64,000 nucleotides of DNA from Amycolatopsis pretoriensis (GCF_900107925.1 NZ_FNUJ01000004.1:434001-498000), one strand, 5' to 3'; positions 7,637 to 15,776 are shown, counted from the first letter of the stretch. The notes: generated by a model not told the origin, from the letters alone. Made by a program: numbers and translations.

Positions 7637-8065
7637 GTGGAGGCCGCGCTGGAGGCAGCGCGGGCTCCGGGCGCGGACGTGCCGATCGGCGCGGTCGTGT
7701 TCGGCCCGGACGGCACGCCCCTGGCGGCGGCGCGCAACGCGCGCGTCGAGCTGGGCGACCCGACGGCGCACGCGGAGATCCTCGCGTTGCGCGCGGCGGC
7801 GTCCGTGGTCGGCGACGGCTGGCGTCTCGAGGGCTGCACGCTGGCGGTGACGCTGGAGCCGTGCACGATGTGCGCGGGCGCCCTGGTGCTGGCCCGCATC
7901 GCCCGGCTGGTGTTCGGGGCGTGGGAGCCGAAGACGGGCGCGGTGGGCTCGCTGTGGGACGTCGTGCGTGACCGCCGTCTCAACCACCGGCCCGAGGTGC
8001 ACGGAGGCGTGCTTTCGGCGGAGTGCGCGGCGGTCTTGGAGACGTACTTCGCTACGCGTCGCTGA
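7637..8065 (+). CDS. tadA: tRNA adenosine(34) deaminase TadA
   Basis: This 142-residue zinc deaminase converts A34 of tRNA-Arg(ACG) to inosine. The zinc/proton-shuttle motif HAEIL is at about residue 50 and PCTMCAGALV at about 77. The start is uncertain: GTG 7637 is the first standard start in frame, but homologous-looking residues (RLSDTEA) extend upstream to the stop of the preceding gene, so a non-standard start near 7610-7620 with translational coupling is possible. C-terminal length is normal. Confidence 0.93.
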   Translation: MEAALEAARAPGADVPIGAVVFGPDGTPLAAARNARVELGDPTAHAEILALRAAASVVGDGWRLEGCTLAVTLEPCTMCAGALVLARIARLVFGAWEPKTGAVGSLWDVVRDRRLNHRPEVHGGVLSAECAAVLETYFATRR

Positions 8066-8085
8066 TTTTTGGGTACTCCTCCGGT

Positions 8086-8301
8086 ATGACGATGAAGCAC
8101 AAGATCCAGCAGGCAGTGGGTAGTGCTCGCGAGAAGGCCGGCGAAGTGACCGGCAACCGCCGTCTGGAGTCATCGGGCCGAGCCCAGAGGCGCTCGGCCC
8201 AGTTCCGCGCGGCGGTCGACGACGTCCGCGTGCGGGCAGGTCGGGCGGTGCGGGAAGCGCAGGTCAGGCTCCGGTCGGGGCGGCGTATCGACCCCTCGTG
8301 A
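8086..8301 (+). CDS. CsbD-like small protein
   Basis: This 71-residue, very basic, helical protein opens MTMKHKIQQAVGSAREKAGE and contains VTGNRRLESSGRAQ, the recognisable core of the CsbD stress-protein family. The tail is longer and more Arg-rich than in typical CsbD, so nucleic-acid contact is conceivable. ATG 8086 is chosen; ATG 8092 is an alternative. It lies 20 bases downstream of tadA and may be read through from it. The function of CsbD proteins is unknown. Confidence 0.7.
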   Translation: MTMKHKIQQAVGSAREKAGEVTGNRRLESSGRAQRRSAQFRAAVDDVRVRAGRAVREAQVRLRSGRRIDPS

Positions 8302-8321
8302 GGTCGGGGGCGGCCCTCGGG

Positions 8322-8327
8322 TATTGT
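8322..8327 (+). promoter_or_regulatory. -10 element of tRNA-Ser(CGA)
   Basis: TATTGT lies 7 bases before the mature 5' end of the tRNA. Confidence 0.45.
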
Positions 8328-8334
8328 TCTCGGC

Positions 8335-8421
8335 GGTGGCGTGTCCGAGCGGCCGAAGGAGCACGACTCGAAATCGTGTGACGGTTAATCCCGTCCGTGG
8401 GTTCAAATCCCACCGCCACCG
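8335..8421 (+). tRNA. tRNA-Ser(CGA)
   Basis: The acceptor arms GGTGGCG (8335-8341) and CGCCACC (8414-8420) pair, with G8421 as discriminator. The anticodon arm is CACGA-CTCGAAA-TCGTG (anticodon CGA), a long class II variable arm follows, and the T arm contains GGTTCAAATCC. CCA is not encoded. It reads UCG codons. Confidence 0.95.
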
Positions 8422-8426
8422 CTCTC

Positions 8427-8462
8427 GAACCGCCCGGTGACCCTCAGGTCGCCGGGCGGTTC
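8427..8462 (+). terminator. terminator after tRNA-Ser(CGA)
   Basis: A 16-bp stem (GAACCGCCCGGTGACC with one G-U pair) and a 4-base loop lie 5 bases after the tRNA, followed by TGCGTTGC. Confidence 0.75.
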
Positions 8463-8541
8463 TGCGTTGCGCGGAGCTTGACTTGAAGAGGGCTTGAAGT
8501 GTGAGCGTGGTCGGTACCAGCTGATCACCAAGGAGCGCACC

Positions 8542-9309
8542 ATGAAGGTCCTCGTCACCGGAGCCACCGGCAACACCGGCCGGCACGTCGTCAACGGTCT
8601 GCGAGCCCACGGCGTCGACGTCAGAGCCCTCGTGAGGGACCTAGCCAAAGCACCCAGCGGGGAAGTCGTCCAGGGCGACATCACCGACCCCGCCGAAGCC
8701 GCCGATGGGGTGGATGCCGTTTACCTCGTCTGGCCTTTCTACTCCTCCGAAGGAATCGACAAAGCCCTAAAACCCTTCAGAGGCAAGAAAATCGTCTACG
8801 TCTCATCGGCAGCCGCCGAAGACGGTGGGTTCTGGAGCGAAGTCGAAGAAACCGTCGCGAAAGTCACCGATGACTGGACCTTCCTCCGCATCACCGGTCT
8901 CGCCACCAACACCCTCGGCTGGATAGAACAGGCCAAGACCGGCAAGGTCAGGGCTCCCTACGGCCAAGCCAAACGATCCCTCGTCCACGAAAAGGACGTC
9001 GCCGACATGGCGATCAAAGCCTTTACCGAAGACCACGCCAAGCAGATCTACCTCGTGACCGGACCGGACGCCCTGAGCCAGGAAACCCAAGTGAAGATCA
9101 TCGGGCAGGCGATGGGAAAGCCCGTCCGCTGGGAAGAGCAACCCGAGCAAGAAGCGATAACGCAACTGGGCGAAGAATTCGCGAAGAGCGCCCTGCCCTA
9201 TTGGGCCTCGCTCGTCGACAACCCCGAACCCGTCTCGCTCGACGTCCCCAAGGTCACCGGCCACCCCGCGCGGTCCTTCGAAGAATGGGCCCGCGAACGG
9301 TTCAGCTGA
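8542..9309 (+). CDS. NmrA-like NAD(P)-binding oxidoreductase
   Basis: This 255-residue atypical short-chain dehydrogenase has the N-terminal Rossmann motif VTGATGNTGRHVV (residues 5-17), then VQGDITDP and VYVSSAAAEDGG. Proteins of this NmrA/TMR group bind NAD(P) and act either as reductases or as redox sensors. AGGAG lies 7 bases before ATG 8542. The third codon positions are clearly less GC-rich than in the neighbours (many AAA, CTA and AGA codons), and it sits directly after a tRNA gene and its terminator, so it may be a horizontal acquisition. It probably has its own promoter. Confidence 0.85.
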   Translation: MKVLVTGATGNTGRHVVNGLRAHGVDVRALVRDLAKAPSGEVVQGDITDPAEAADGVDAVYLVWPFYSSEGIDKALKPFRGKKIVYVSSAAAEDGGFWSEVEETVAKVTDDWTFLRITGLATNTLGWIEQAKTGKVRAPYGQAKRSLVHEKDVADMAIKAFTEDHAKQIYLVTGPDALSQETQVKIIGQAMGKPVRWEEQPEQEAITQLGEEFAKSALPYWASLVDNPEPVSLDVPKVTGHPARSFEEWARERFS

Positions 9310-9874
9310 GCTCGACCACCGGCGCCGTCAGGGGTTCCAGCTCCGCGGCCAACGCGGACAACGACGCCAACTTCAAAGAAATCGCACGGACCACCGCTGT
9401 GCACGTCGAACTGACCGTGCTCACCACCTCGGCCGAACGGTCGCCCGCCAGGACCGCCGTCACCGACGCCGCGGCCGCCGCTGCCAGTTCGCACACCTGC
9501 GCCGCCGTCGAAACCGCCAGCGTGTCCAATTCCGACGCGATCCGGGCGCCCAACGCGGCCGTCTCCGCGGCCGCGCGGGCGGCGGCCGTGTACTGACCGT
9601 CCACTGTGTCCGCCCAAATGCCGAACGTCTCCGCGCTGCCGCCCGTCTCCGCGTGCTCCACTCCCGCTCGGAACTCCGCCGACGCCGACGTCACCAGCAA
9701 CGCCCCCGAGTCGACCGTCGCGGCGGATGCGCTGATCGATGGTGGTGCGCAGTCCAGGTGGCGCAGGGCCGCGACCGGGTCCGGGGCGCCGATGCGGCCC
9801 GCCGCCGCGCGCAGCGACGCCAGCGACGATGCCGCCGCCGTCAGCGCCGGGTGCTCGAACACCGGAGACGTCAC
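9302..9874 (-). CDS. Ala-rich WXG-like helical protein
   Basis: This 190-residue protein is about one third Ala and predicted to be almost wholly alpha-helical, with no signal peptide or membrane span. Its composition and pairing with a smaller helical protein resemble type VII substrates or their partners. The N-terminal part (MTSPVFEHPALTAAASSLAS) and IWADTVDGQY near residue 86 are the only distinctive segments. It overlaps the upstream gene by ATGA and the NmrA gene by 8 bases at the 3' ends. I do not recognise a family with confidence. Confidence 0.55.
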   Translation of the reverse strand: MTSPVFEHPALTAAASSLASLRAAAGRIGAPDPVAALRHLDCAPPSISASAATVDSGALLVTSASAEFRAGVEHAETGGSAETFGIWADTVDGQYTAAARAAAETAALGARIASELDTLAVSTAAQVCELAAAAAASVTAVLAGDRSAEVVSTVSSTCTAVVRAISLKLASLSALAAELEPLTAPVVELS

Positions 9875-10200
9875 GGCGCCACCGCGATGCGGCCGCGGAA
9901 GCCGGTGCTGCGGGTGCTCTCCGCCGTCATGCGCAGGCGGCCGGCCAGGTCGGACGTCGCGTCGCCGAGGACGCGCGCGTCGGCTTCGCGGGCCGCCAAG
10001 GCCGCCGACCAGCGGGCCGCCAGCTCGCGGGCCTGCGCCGAGATGCCGAACGGCGTCGAGTCGACGCGGGCCTCGGCGAACCTCCCCGCTGCCTTGTCGT
10101 CGGCGGCCGTCGCCTGGTCCAGCAGGTCGGCGGCCGCGCGCAGCCGGTCACTGTCGATCCGCGAGCCTCTGCCTTCCGGCATGGGGACCTCCGTCGTCAA
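9871..10200 (-). CDS. EspC/WXG100-like small protein
   Basis: This 109-residue helical-hairpin protein has RLRAAADLLDQATAADDKAA, a central GISAQARELAARW (Trp in a turn-like position) and LAGRLRMTAEST at the C-terminus. This is the layout of ESX secretion-associated EspC-like or WXG100 proteins. It is translationally coupled (ATGA) to the Ala-rich gene, so the two probably form a heterodimer. No EccC, EccD or mycosin gene lies nearby. Confidence 0.6.
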   Translation of the reverse strand: MTTEVPMPEGRGSRIDSDRLRAAADLLDQATAADDKAAGRFAEARVDSTPFGISAQARELAARWSAALAAREADARVLGDATSDLAGRLRMTAESTRSTGFRGRIAVAP

Positions 10201-10274
10201 GGGCGCTCACCCGATCGTGGAAGATCTTGCCTCATGGCTCCGAGCCGCCCCGCATCGCGGTGACCTGCGGCGTT

Positions 10275-10296
10275 GAACAGTGTTCCACCAAGTGGA
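10275..10296 (+). promoter_or_regulatory. two overlapping small inverted repeats
   Basis: GAACAGTGTTC (10275-10285) and TCCACCAAGTGGA (10284-10296) are adjacent dyads about 45 bases upstream of a 40-codon reading frame and about 215 upstream of the dioxygenase. They could be an operator. The first resembles a LexA box, but its spacer is 3 bases rather than 4. Confidence 0.35.
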
Positions 10297-10336
10297 CGTC
10301 TTGACCGCGACTCGGGAAGAACGCGACCATTGGCGC

Positions 10337-10459
10337 ATGCCCGCCACCTCGGAAAGCACGCCTGTCCGGTGGCTCGGCCGCGCCTCCAAGCGGTCGGTCG
10401 GGGAAGGCACCGTGGAGCTCCTGCTGCGCCGCGGCCGCCTGGGCTCGCCCCCTGCCTGA
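10337..10459 (+). CDS. possible 40-aa peptide upstream of dioxygenase
   Basis: A short frame (MPATSESTPVRWLGRASKRS, then VGEGTVELLLRRGRLGSPPA) fills the 300-base gap before the dioxygenase gene and ends 46 bases before it. It is basic and has no repeated codon that would mark an attenuator. No good ribosome-binding site is visible. It could be a real small protein, a leader peptide or chance. The rest of the gap (10201-10336 and 10460-10505) shows only the two dyads. Confidence 0.3.
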   Translation: MPATSESTPVRWLGRASKRSVGEGTVELLLRRGRLGSPPA

Positions 10460-10505
10460 CGCGAGCCCGCCGTCCGAACCCTGCCAAAACCCTTGGAGCA
10501 CAACC

Positions 10506-11426
10506 ATGTCCGTAGACCTGCCTGCCCGGATTCAGCTGCGGGAAGCCGTCACCCCGCCCGACGGTCTCCTCGAAGGCCCGCGCGTCCTGCGCCGGATCGA
10601 GGGCGAACCGCACGAACTCTTCCGGATCCGCCCGCTCGGCCGGGTGATCGGCGCCGAGGTCGACGGCGTCGACCTCCGCGAGCCGCTCACCGCCGAGCTG
10701 CGCGAAGAGCTCAACCGCGCCCTGCTCGAGTGGAAGGTGATCTTCTTCCGCGACCAGGACATCACGTCGGCGCAGCAGCGCGCGTTCGCCGCGAACTGGG
10801 GCGAGCTGGAGACCAACCCGTTCATCCCGAAGGGCGACGACGACGCCGTCACGCGCTTCGAGCGCACCGCGGCCATGCCCGGCTACGAGAACATCTGGCA
10901 CGTCGACGTCACCTGGCGGCCCAACCCGGCCCTCGGCTCGGTGCTGCGGCTGATCGAGGTGCCGCCCGTCGGCGGCGACACGATGTGGGCCGACATGGCC
11001 GCCGCGTACGACAACCTGCCCGAGGACGTCCGTGCCCGCATCGACGGGCTCACCGCCGTCCACGACTACCTCCCCGGCTTCGACCGGTTCTCCGACCCCG
11101 CGCTCCTCGCGCGCTGGCAGGAGCAGTTCCCGCCGGTCGAGCACCCGGTGGTCCGGACGCACCCGGAAACCGGGCGGCGCACCCTGTTCGTCAACCAGGC
11201 GTTCACCACGCACATCGTCGGACTGGACCGCGCCGAGAGCGACCGGCTGCTGCGGTACCTGTTCCTGCAGGCCCACACGCCGGAGTTCCAGGTCCGGTTC
11301 GGCTGGCGGCCGAACTCGGTGGCCTTCTGGGACAACCGCGCGACCCAGCACTACGCGGTCAACGACTACCACCCGCACGTCCGGATCGCGGAGCGCGTCG
11401 CCATCGCGGGCGACCGGCCGTTCTGA
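10506..11426 (+). CDS. TauD/TfdA family Fe(II)/2-oxoglutarate dioxygenase
   Basis: This 306-residue enzyme has the facial triad HVD (in IWHVDVTW, about residue 132) and the distal His in NRATQHYAVNDY (about 284), followed by the 2-oxoglutarate-binding Arg. The opening FRIRPLGRVIGAEVDGVDL and the PPVGGDTMWADM segment are typical of taurine or alkylsulfate dioxygenases, which release sulfite from organosulfonates. The exact substrate is not readable. TTGGAGC precedes ATG 10506. A sulfonate-type ABC transporter is encoded at 42.2-44.9 kb, but not in the same operon. Confidence 0.92.
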   Translation: MSVDLPARIQLREAVTPPDGLLEGPRVLRRIEGEPHELFRIRPLGRVIGAEVDGVDLREPLTAELREELNRALLEWKVIFFRDQDITSAQQRAFAANWGELETNPFIPKGDDDAVTRFERTAAMPGYENIWHVDVTWRPNPALGSVLRLIEVPPVGGDTMWADMAAAYDNLPEDVRARIDGLTAVHDYLPGFDRFSDPALLARWQEQFPPVEHPVVRTHPETGRRTLFVNQAFTTHIVGLDRAESDRLLRYLFLQAHTPEFQVRFGWRPNSVAFWDNRATQHYAVNDYHPHVRIAERVAIAGDRPF

Positions 11427-11430
11427 CCCC

Positions 11431-11436
11431 TAGCCT
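11431..11436 (+). promoter_or_regulatory. -10 element, leaderless promoter
   Basis: TAGCCT ends 6 bases before ATG 11443. Confidence 0.5.
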
Positions 11437-11442
11437 GGGGGC

Positions 11443-11886
11443 ATGACCGAACCCCAGGCAGTGGTGACCGGTTTCCTCAAGGCCCTCGAAGACCTCGACA
11501 TCGACCGCGCGCTGACGTTCGCGGCGAGCGACATCGTGTACCAGAACGTGCCGTTGCCGCCCGCCCGCGGCGTCGCGGCGGTCGAGAAACAGCTGCGGCT
11601 CATGGCCCGGTTCGGCTCCGGGTTCGAGGCGCGGACCCACCACATCGCCGCGGATGGCAACGTCGTGCTCACCGAACGCACCGACGTGCTGCGCCGCGGC
11701 GCGTGGGAAGCGGAGTTCTGGGTGTGCGGCACGTTCGAGGTCGAAGCCGGCCGCATCGTGCTGTGGCGCGACTACTTCGACTGGACGACGGTCCTGGCCG
11801 CGAGCGCGAAGGGTGCCGGGCGGGTCGCGCTCGCCGGCGCGCGCACGCTTTTCGGCCGCTACAAGGCGAAGCAGGCCGTGCGCTAA
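11443..11886 (+). CDS. limonene-1,2-epoxide hydrolase family protein
   Basis: This 147-residue member of the SnoaL/LEH fold has VVTGFLKALEDLDIDRALTF at the N-terminus, the YQNVPLPPARG segment, RTDVLRRGAWEAEFWVCGTFEV, and GRIVLWRDYFDW. Asp, Arg and Asp at these positions form the LEH catalytic triad (Arg in RTD, Asp in RDYFD). The substrate is unknown. TAGCCT 6 bases upstream suggests a leaderless transcript. Its stop codon overlaps a tiny membrane-protein gene on the other strand. Confidence 0.87.
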   Translation: MTEPQAVVTGFLKALEDLDIDRALTFAASDIVYQNVPLPPARGVAAVEKQLRLMARFGSGFEARTHHIAADGNVVLTERTDVLRRGAWEAEFWVCGTFEVEAGRIVLWRDYFDWTTVLAASAKGAGRVALAGARTLFGRYKAKQAVR

Positions 11887-11984
11887 ACCCGGTGTTCGCC
11901 GCGGTCGTGGTCCCGGAGGTCCACGACCGCGGCTATCCCCAGAACCAGTACGAACACGCAACTGAGAACAATCAGCCCCCACAT
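11883..11984 (-). CDS. 33-aa single-pass membrane protein
   Basis: The frame MWGLIVLSCVFVLVLGIAAV then VDLRDHDRGEHRV has one strong transmembrane helix (residues 2-21) and a charged cytoplasmic tail. GGGAG lies 8 bases before ATG 11984. Longer upstream in-frame starts would add a basic, unstructured stretch and are less likely. The gene would normally be missed by length cut-offs. Function unknown. Confidence 0.55.
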   Translation of the reverse strand: MWGLIVLSCVFVLVLGIAAVVDLRDHDRGEHRV

Positions 11985-12179
11985 GATGGTTCTCCCTCCC
12001 CCGCGTGTTCGTGCTGGTCGAGAGCTTTCGGGGAGTGGTCTGTGCCACTTTTCCGGCGGCTCACGCAGACCGTACCGCCGCTTCACGCGGGTTGTTCCCG
12101 GTCTTAGGGAGCATTTAAGGCAGATGCGCCGGATGGGTGACGCCGGCGCCAGAACCTGTCACAACCCGCGCGCATCCGG

Positions 12180-13118
12180 TCACGCACCAACGCCTACCGA
12201 CGCGATTCCGTCCCTGATGGTGACGGTCGTCGAGCGCCGAGCAGAAAGGTCCGCGACGTACTGCAGCACCTTGCCCGCTTCGTCCCCGGCGAGCGGTACG
12301 CACTCGTTGTCGGCGTTGCGCCGCACCGGGATCAGCTCGAGGCGCGGTTCTTCGCCGAACATGCAGCCGGCCAGCAGCCCGTCGACGTGGCGGCCGCGCA
12401 TCGCCGGCCAGTCGAAGACGAGGTTGCCGAGGCTGTAGAGGATCGGTCGGCCGCGGTACACCTCGACGGCCTGGATCGTGTGCGGCCCGTGCCCGGCGAC
12501 CAGGTCGGCGCCCGCGTCGATCGCCGCGCGGCCGTAGGCGACCTGGTACTCGGCCAGCTCGGGGCCCGGCAGGCCCCAGTGCATCGAGACGACGACGTGG
12601 TCGTGGGCCGCTTTGGCCTGCTTGACGTCGGCGACGAGCCGGTCGAGGTGTTCGGGCACCGGCGTCGTGCGCACCAGCGGCGGCCGCCCCGGGATCTCCG
12701 CGACGCGCGGATCGGGCTGGTACGCCGTGGTCGCAAACGCTTGCGCGACACCGGGGAAGTCCAGGTGCGCGCCGTAGGGGCGAAGTGACGTGTACGCGAG
12801 AAACGCGACCTTCTCGCCGGACCGTTCGACCACGGCGGGGGTGTGCGCGGCGTCGAGGGTCGCGCCGGCGCCGCAGTGCGCGATCCCGGCGTGGTCGAGG
12901 ACCGGGAGGTTCGCCGGCACGGTGAGGTCGTTGGCGCACGAGACGACGTCGATGCCGCCCGAAGTCAGCGCTTCGGCCATCGCCGCGTCGAGGGGGCCTT
13001 CGAGGTTCGCGAACCGGACGTCGGCGCCCTTGAGCAGCGGTTCCAGCCGCTCGAACGCCGCGGACGGCGTCGCGCGCCCCTGAACGTTGACGTCTCCGCC
13101 GAGTACAAGCGTGATCAC
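12180..13118 (-). CDS. CapA family metallophosphatase-fold protein
   Basis: This 312-residue protein of the CapA/PgsA calcineurin-like group has LGGDVNVQG at the N-terminus (residues 5-13), ADVRFANLEGPL, SCANDL, VVVSMHWGLPG and AGHGPHTIQAVEVY, the usual metal-site motifs. GTG 13118 is chosen because VITLVLGGD is the normal family start and no ATG precedes it. No signal peptide or TM is seen, unlike membrane-bound CapA of poly-gamma-glutamate synthesis, so the function is uncertain. NDLTV replaces the more usual NNHxxD, which may weaken a metal site. It diverges from the secreted nuclease gene. Confidence 0.85.
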   Translation of the reverse strand: MITLVLGGDVNVQGRATPSAAFERLEPLLKGADVRFANLEGPLDAAMAEALTSGGIDVVSCANDLTVPANLPVLDHAGIAHCGAGATLDAAHTPAVVERSGEKVAFLAYTSLRPYGAHLDFPGVAQAFATTAYQPDPRVAEIPGRPPLVRTTPVPEHLDRLVADVKQAKAAHDHVVVSMHWGLPGPELAEYQVAYGRAAIDAGADLVAGHGPHTIQAVEVYRGRPILYSLGNLVFDWPAMRGRHVDGLLAGCMFGEEPRLELIPVRRNADNECVPLAGDEAGKVLQYVADLSARRSTTVTIRDGIASVGVGA

Positions 13119-13244
13119 AAAACCTGCTCTGCCGAACGAGTGACGACGAAAGTAGTTGTTACGAATCGTTGCATCTTTGTCTTCCTCCTCCTCACTTGCC
13201 CGGGGGACTATGCCACGACTGTTCAAGCACAAAGGGGACTCAGG

Positions 13245-15722
13245 GTGACCAAGACCCACAGAGGCAAGGCCGCGCTCACCGCGGCCGTCGCGTCCGGCCT
13301 CGTACTCGGGGGCGTGGCCGCACCGGCCGCGCTCGCCGCGCCGAGCGCCGACGCGGTCATCGCCGAGGTCTACGGCGGTGGCGGCAACTCCGGCGCCACG
13401 TTGACCAACGACTTCGTCGAGCTCGCCAACCACGGTACTGCGGCCGCGAGCGTCGACGGGTTCAGCGTCCAGTACCTGCCCGGTTCGCCGAGCGCGTCCA
13501 GCACGTGGCAGGTGACGCAGCTGGCCGGCAGCGTCGCGCCCGGCGGGCGCTACCTTGTCGCCGAGGGCAAGGGCAGCGGCGGCACGGTCGCGCTGCCGGC
13601 CCCGGACGCGACCGGCGCGATCGCGATGTCGGCGACCACGGGCACGATCGCCCTCGTCTCCGGCACCACCGCGCTGACCTGCAAGACCGCCGCGGACTGC
13701 GCCGCCGACCCGCGGATCAAGGACCTCGTCGGCTTCGGCACGGCGACCGTGCGCGAAGGCAACCCGACGGCCGCGCCGTCCAACACGACGTCCGTCGCGC
13801 GCGCCGCGTCGCTGGCCGACACCGACGACAACGCCACCGACTTCGCCGTCGGCGACCCGACCCCGACCAACACCAAGGGCGAGACGACCGGCGGCGGCAC
13901 GCCCGGCGACCCGGGGACCCCGGCGAAGATCCACGAAATCCAGGGCACCACGCGCATTTCGCCGTTCAAGGACAAGAAGGTCAGCGACGTCACCGGCGTC
14001 GTGACGGCGACCCGGACGTTCGGCTCGGTGCGCGGCTTCTGGCTGACGGACCCGAACCCGGACAACGACCCGCGCACCAGCGAGGGCCTGTTCGTCTTCA
14101 CCGGCTCGACCAGCCCGGCCGTCGCGGTCGGCGACATGGTGACCGCGACCGGCACCGTCCGCGAGTTCTACCCGGACGCGCCGGCGACGTCGAACTACCA
14201 GTCGCTCACCGAGCTGAGCAGTGCACAGTGGACGGTCGGCTCGCACGGGAACGCGCTGCCCGCGCCGACCGTGCTGAACCCGGACACCGTGCCGACGACG
14301 TACGCGCCGTCGCCCGGCGGGAACATCGAGCCGCTCACGCTGGAGCCCGCGAAGTACGCGCTGGACTTCTGGGAGTCGCACGAGAGCGAGATCGTTTCGA
14401 TCAGCGACGCGCGGGTCGTCGGCCCGTCGAACTCGTTCAACGAGCTGTACGTGACGTCCAAGCCGGACCAGCACGAGTCGGTCCGCGGCGGCAGCGTCTA
14501 CCTGGGTTACGACCAGCTCAACAGCGGCGTCATGAAGGTTTCGTCGCTGATCCCGTTCGACCAGCGGCCGTTCCCGAAGCTCAACGTCGGTGACGTGCTG
14601 ACCGGCACCACGTCCGGTCCGGTCGAGTACAGCAACTTCGGTGGCTACACGCTGTTCGCGAGCGTGCTGGGGACCGAAAAGGACAACGGGCTGCAGGCCG
14701 AGAGCACGCGCAAGCAGCGTTCCGGCGAGCTGGCCGTCGCGACCTACAACGTCGAGAACCTGGCGCCGAGCGACCCGCAGGCGAAGTACGACCGGCTCGG
14801 CGAGGCGATCGTGACGCACCTCGCGACGCCGGACATCGTGAACCTGGAAGAGATCCAGGACAACACGGGCGCGACCGACGACGGGACCGTCGCGGCGGAC
14901 CAGACGCTGCAGAAGTTCACCGACGCGATCGTCGCCAAGGGTGGCCCGCGCTACCAGTGGCGTTCGATCGACCCGGTCAACGACCAGGACGGTGGCCAGC
15001 CGGGCGGCAACATCCGCGTGGCGTTCCTGTTCAACCCGGCACGGGTGTCCTTTGTGGACAAGCCGGGCGGGACGTCGACGACGGCCGTCGGCGTCACGAA
15101 GGACCACGGGAAGACGCACCTGACGGCGTCCCCGGGCCGCGTCGACCCGACGAACGAAGCCTGGGGAAGCAGCCGCAAGCCGCTCGCCGGCGAGTTCGTC
15201 TTCAAGGGCCGCACGGTGTTCGTCATCGCCAACCACTTCAACTCCAAGGGCGGCGACCAGCCGACGCACGGCCGGTTCCAGCCGCCGGTGCGCAGTTCCG
15301 AGCTGCAGCGGGCGAAGCAGGCGACGGTGCTGCGCGGGTTCGTCGATTCGTTGCTGGCGTCGGATCGCAACGCGAACATCGTGGTGGCCGGTGACTTGAA
15401 CGACTACCCGTTCTCGCCCGCGGTCCAGACGCTCACCGCCGGTGGCGCGCTGAAGGACCTGATCGCGACGGTGCCGGAAGCCGAGCGGTACAGCTACGTG
15501 TTCGAGGGCCAGTCGCAGGTGCTGGACCACATCCTGGCGTCGAAGGCGCCGCGCGGGGTGGACTACGACGTCGTCCACATCAACGCGGAGTTCGCCGACC
15601 AGGCCAGCGACCACGACCCGCAGGTGATCCGGTTCCGGCCGGGTTCGGGCAACGCGATCCAGGACGCGCTCAACGACCTGCTCGACTACCTGGAGCAGCT
15701 GCTGGGCAAGTACTTCCCGTAA
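13245..15722 (+). CDS. secreted lamin-tail/endonuclease-exonuclease-phosphatase protein (ExeM/NucH type)
   Basis: This 825-residue extracellular nuclease starts with a Sec signal (ALTAAVASGLVLGG to ALAAPS). A lamin-tail domain follows (about 30-185; FVELANHGTAAASVDG), then a Gly/Thr linker, an OB-fold ExeM-like domain (about 225-450) and a C-terminal EEP catalytic domain (about 480-800). Catalytic motifs are YNVENL, VNLEEIQ, NHFNSKGGD, AGDLNDYPFS and SDHDPQV, so Mg-dependent DNA hydrolysis is expected. The GTG start follows GGGGACTCAG. It is a single gene ending at a strong terminator. Phosphate or nucleotide scavenging, or biofilm DNA turnover, is likely. Confidence 0.92.
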   Translation: MTKTHRGKAALTAAVASGLVLGGVAAPAALAAPSADAVIAEVYGGGGNSGATLTNDFVELANHGTAAASVDGFSVQYLPGSPSASSTWQVTQLAGSVAPGGRYLVAEGKGSGGTVALPAPDATGAIAMSATTGTIALVSGTTALTCKTAADCAADPRIKDLVGFGTATVREGNPTAAPSNTTSVARAASLADTDDNATDFAVGDPTPTNTKGETTGGGTPGDPGTPAKIHEIQGTTRISPFKDKKVSDVTGVVTATRTFGSVRGFWLTDPNPDNDPRTSEGLFVFTGSTSPAVAVGDMVTATGTVREFYPDAPATSNYQSLTELSSAQWTVGSHGNALPAPTVLNPDTVPTTYAPSPGGNIEPLTLEPAKYALDFWESHESEIVSISDARVVGPSNSFNELYVTSKPDQHESVRGGSVYLGYDQLNSGVMKVSSLIPFDQRPFPKLNVGDVLTGTTSGPVEYSNFGGYTLFASVLGTEKDNGLQAESTRKQRSGELAVATYNVENLAPSDPQAKYDRLGEAIVTHLATPDIVNLEEIQDNTGATDDGTVAADQTLQKFTDAIVAKGGPRYQWRSIDPVNDQDGGQPGGNIRVAFLFNPARVSFVDKPGGTSTTAVGVTKDHGKTHLTASPGRVDPTNEAWGSSRKPLAGEFVFKGRTVFVIANHFNSKGGDQPTHGRFQPPVRSSELQRAKQATVLRGFVDSLLASDRNANIVVAGDLNDYPFSPAVQTLTAGGALKDLIATVPEAERYSYVFEGQSQVLDHILASKAPRGVDYDVVHINAEFADQASDHDPQVIRFRPGSGNAIQDALNDLLDYLEQLLGKYFP

Positions 15723-15735
15723 GTCTCGCTGTTCG

Positions 15736-15776
15736 AAGGCCACCACCGGGTGCGTGCCCGGTGGTGGCCTTTTTTC
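15736..15776 (+). terminator. rho-independent terminator after nuclease
   Basis: A perfect 15-bp stem (AAGGCCACCACCGGG), loop TGCGTG, and the matching arm are followed by TTTTT. This is the clearest intrinsic terminator in the window. Confidence 0.95.

Noticed and set aside
8421..9309. Integrated element at tRNA-Ser(CGA)
   Set aside because: No integrase, no repeated tRNA 3' end, and only one gene of unusual composition; kept as a weak finding only.
10275..10285. LexA/SOS box
   Set aside because: GAAC-N3-GTTC has a 3-base spacer instead of 4, and the genes downstream are not repair genes.
15053..15061. DnaA box (TTGTCCACA) suggesting an origin
   Set aside because: A single box inside the nuclease coding sequence, with no cluster, AT-rich element or dnaA/dnaN genes.
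12180..15746. 1188-codon minus-strand open frame
   Set aside because: Only the part from 13118 (CapA-type) has protein-like sequence; the rest mirrors the secreted nuclease gene.
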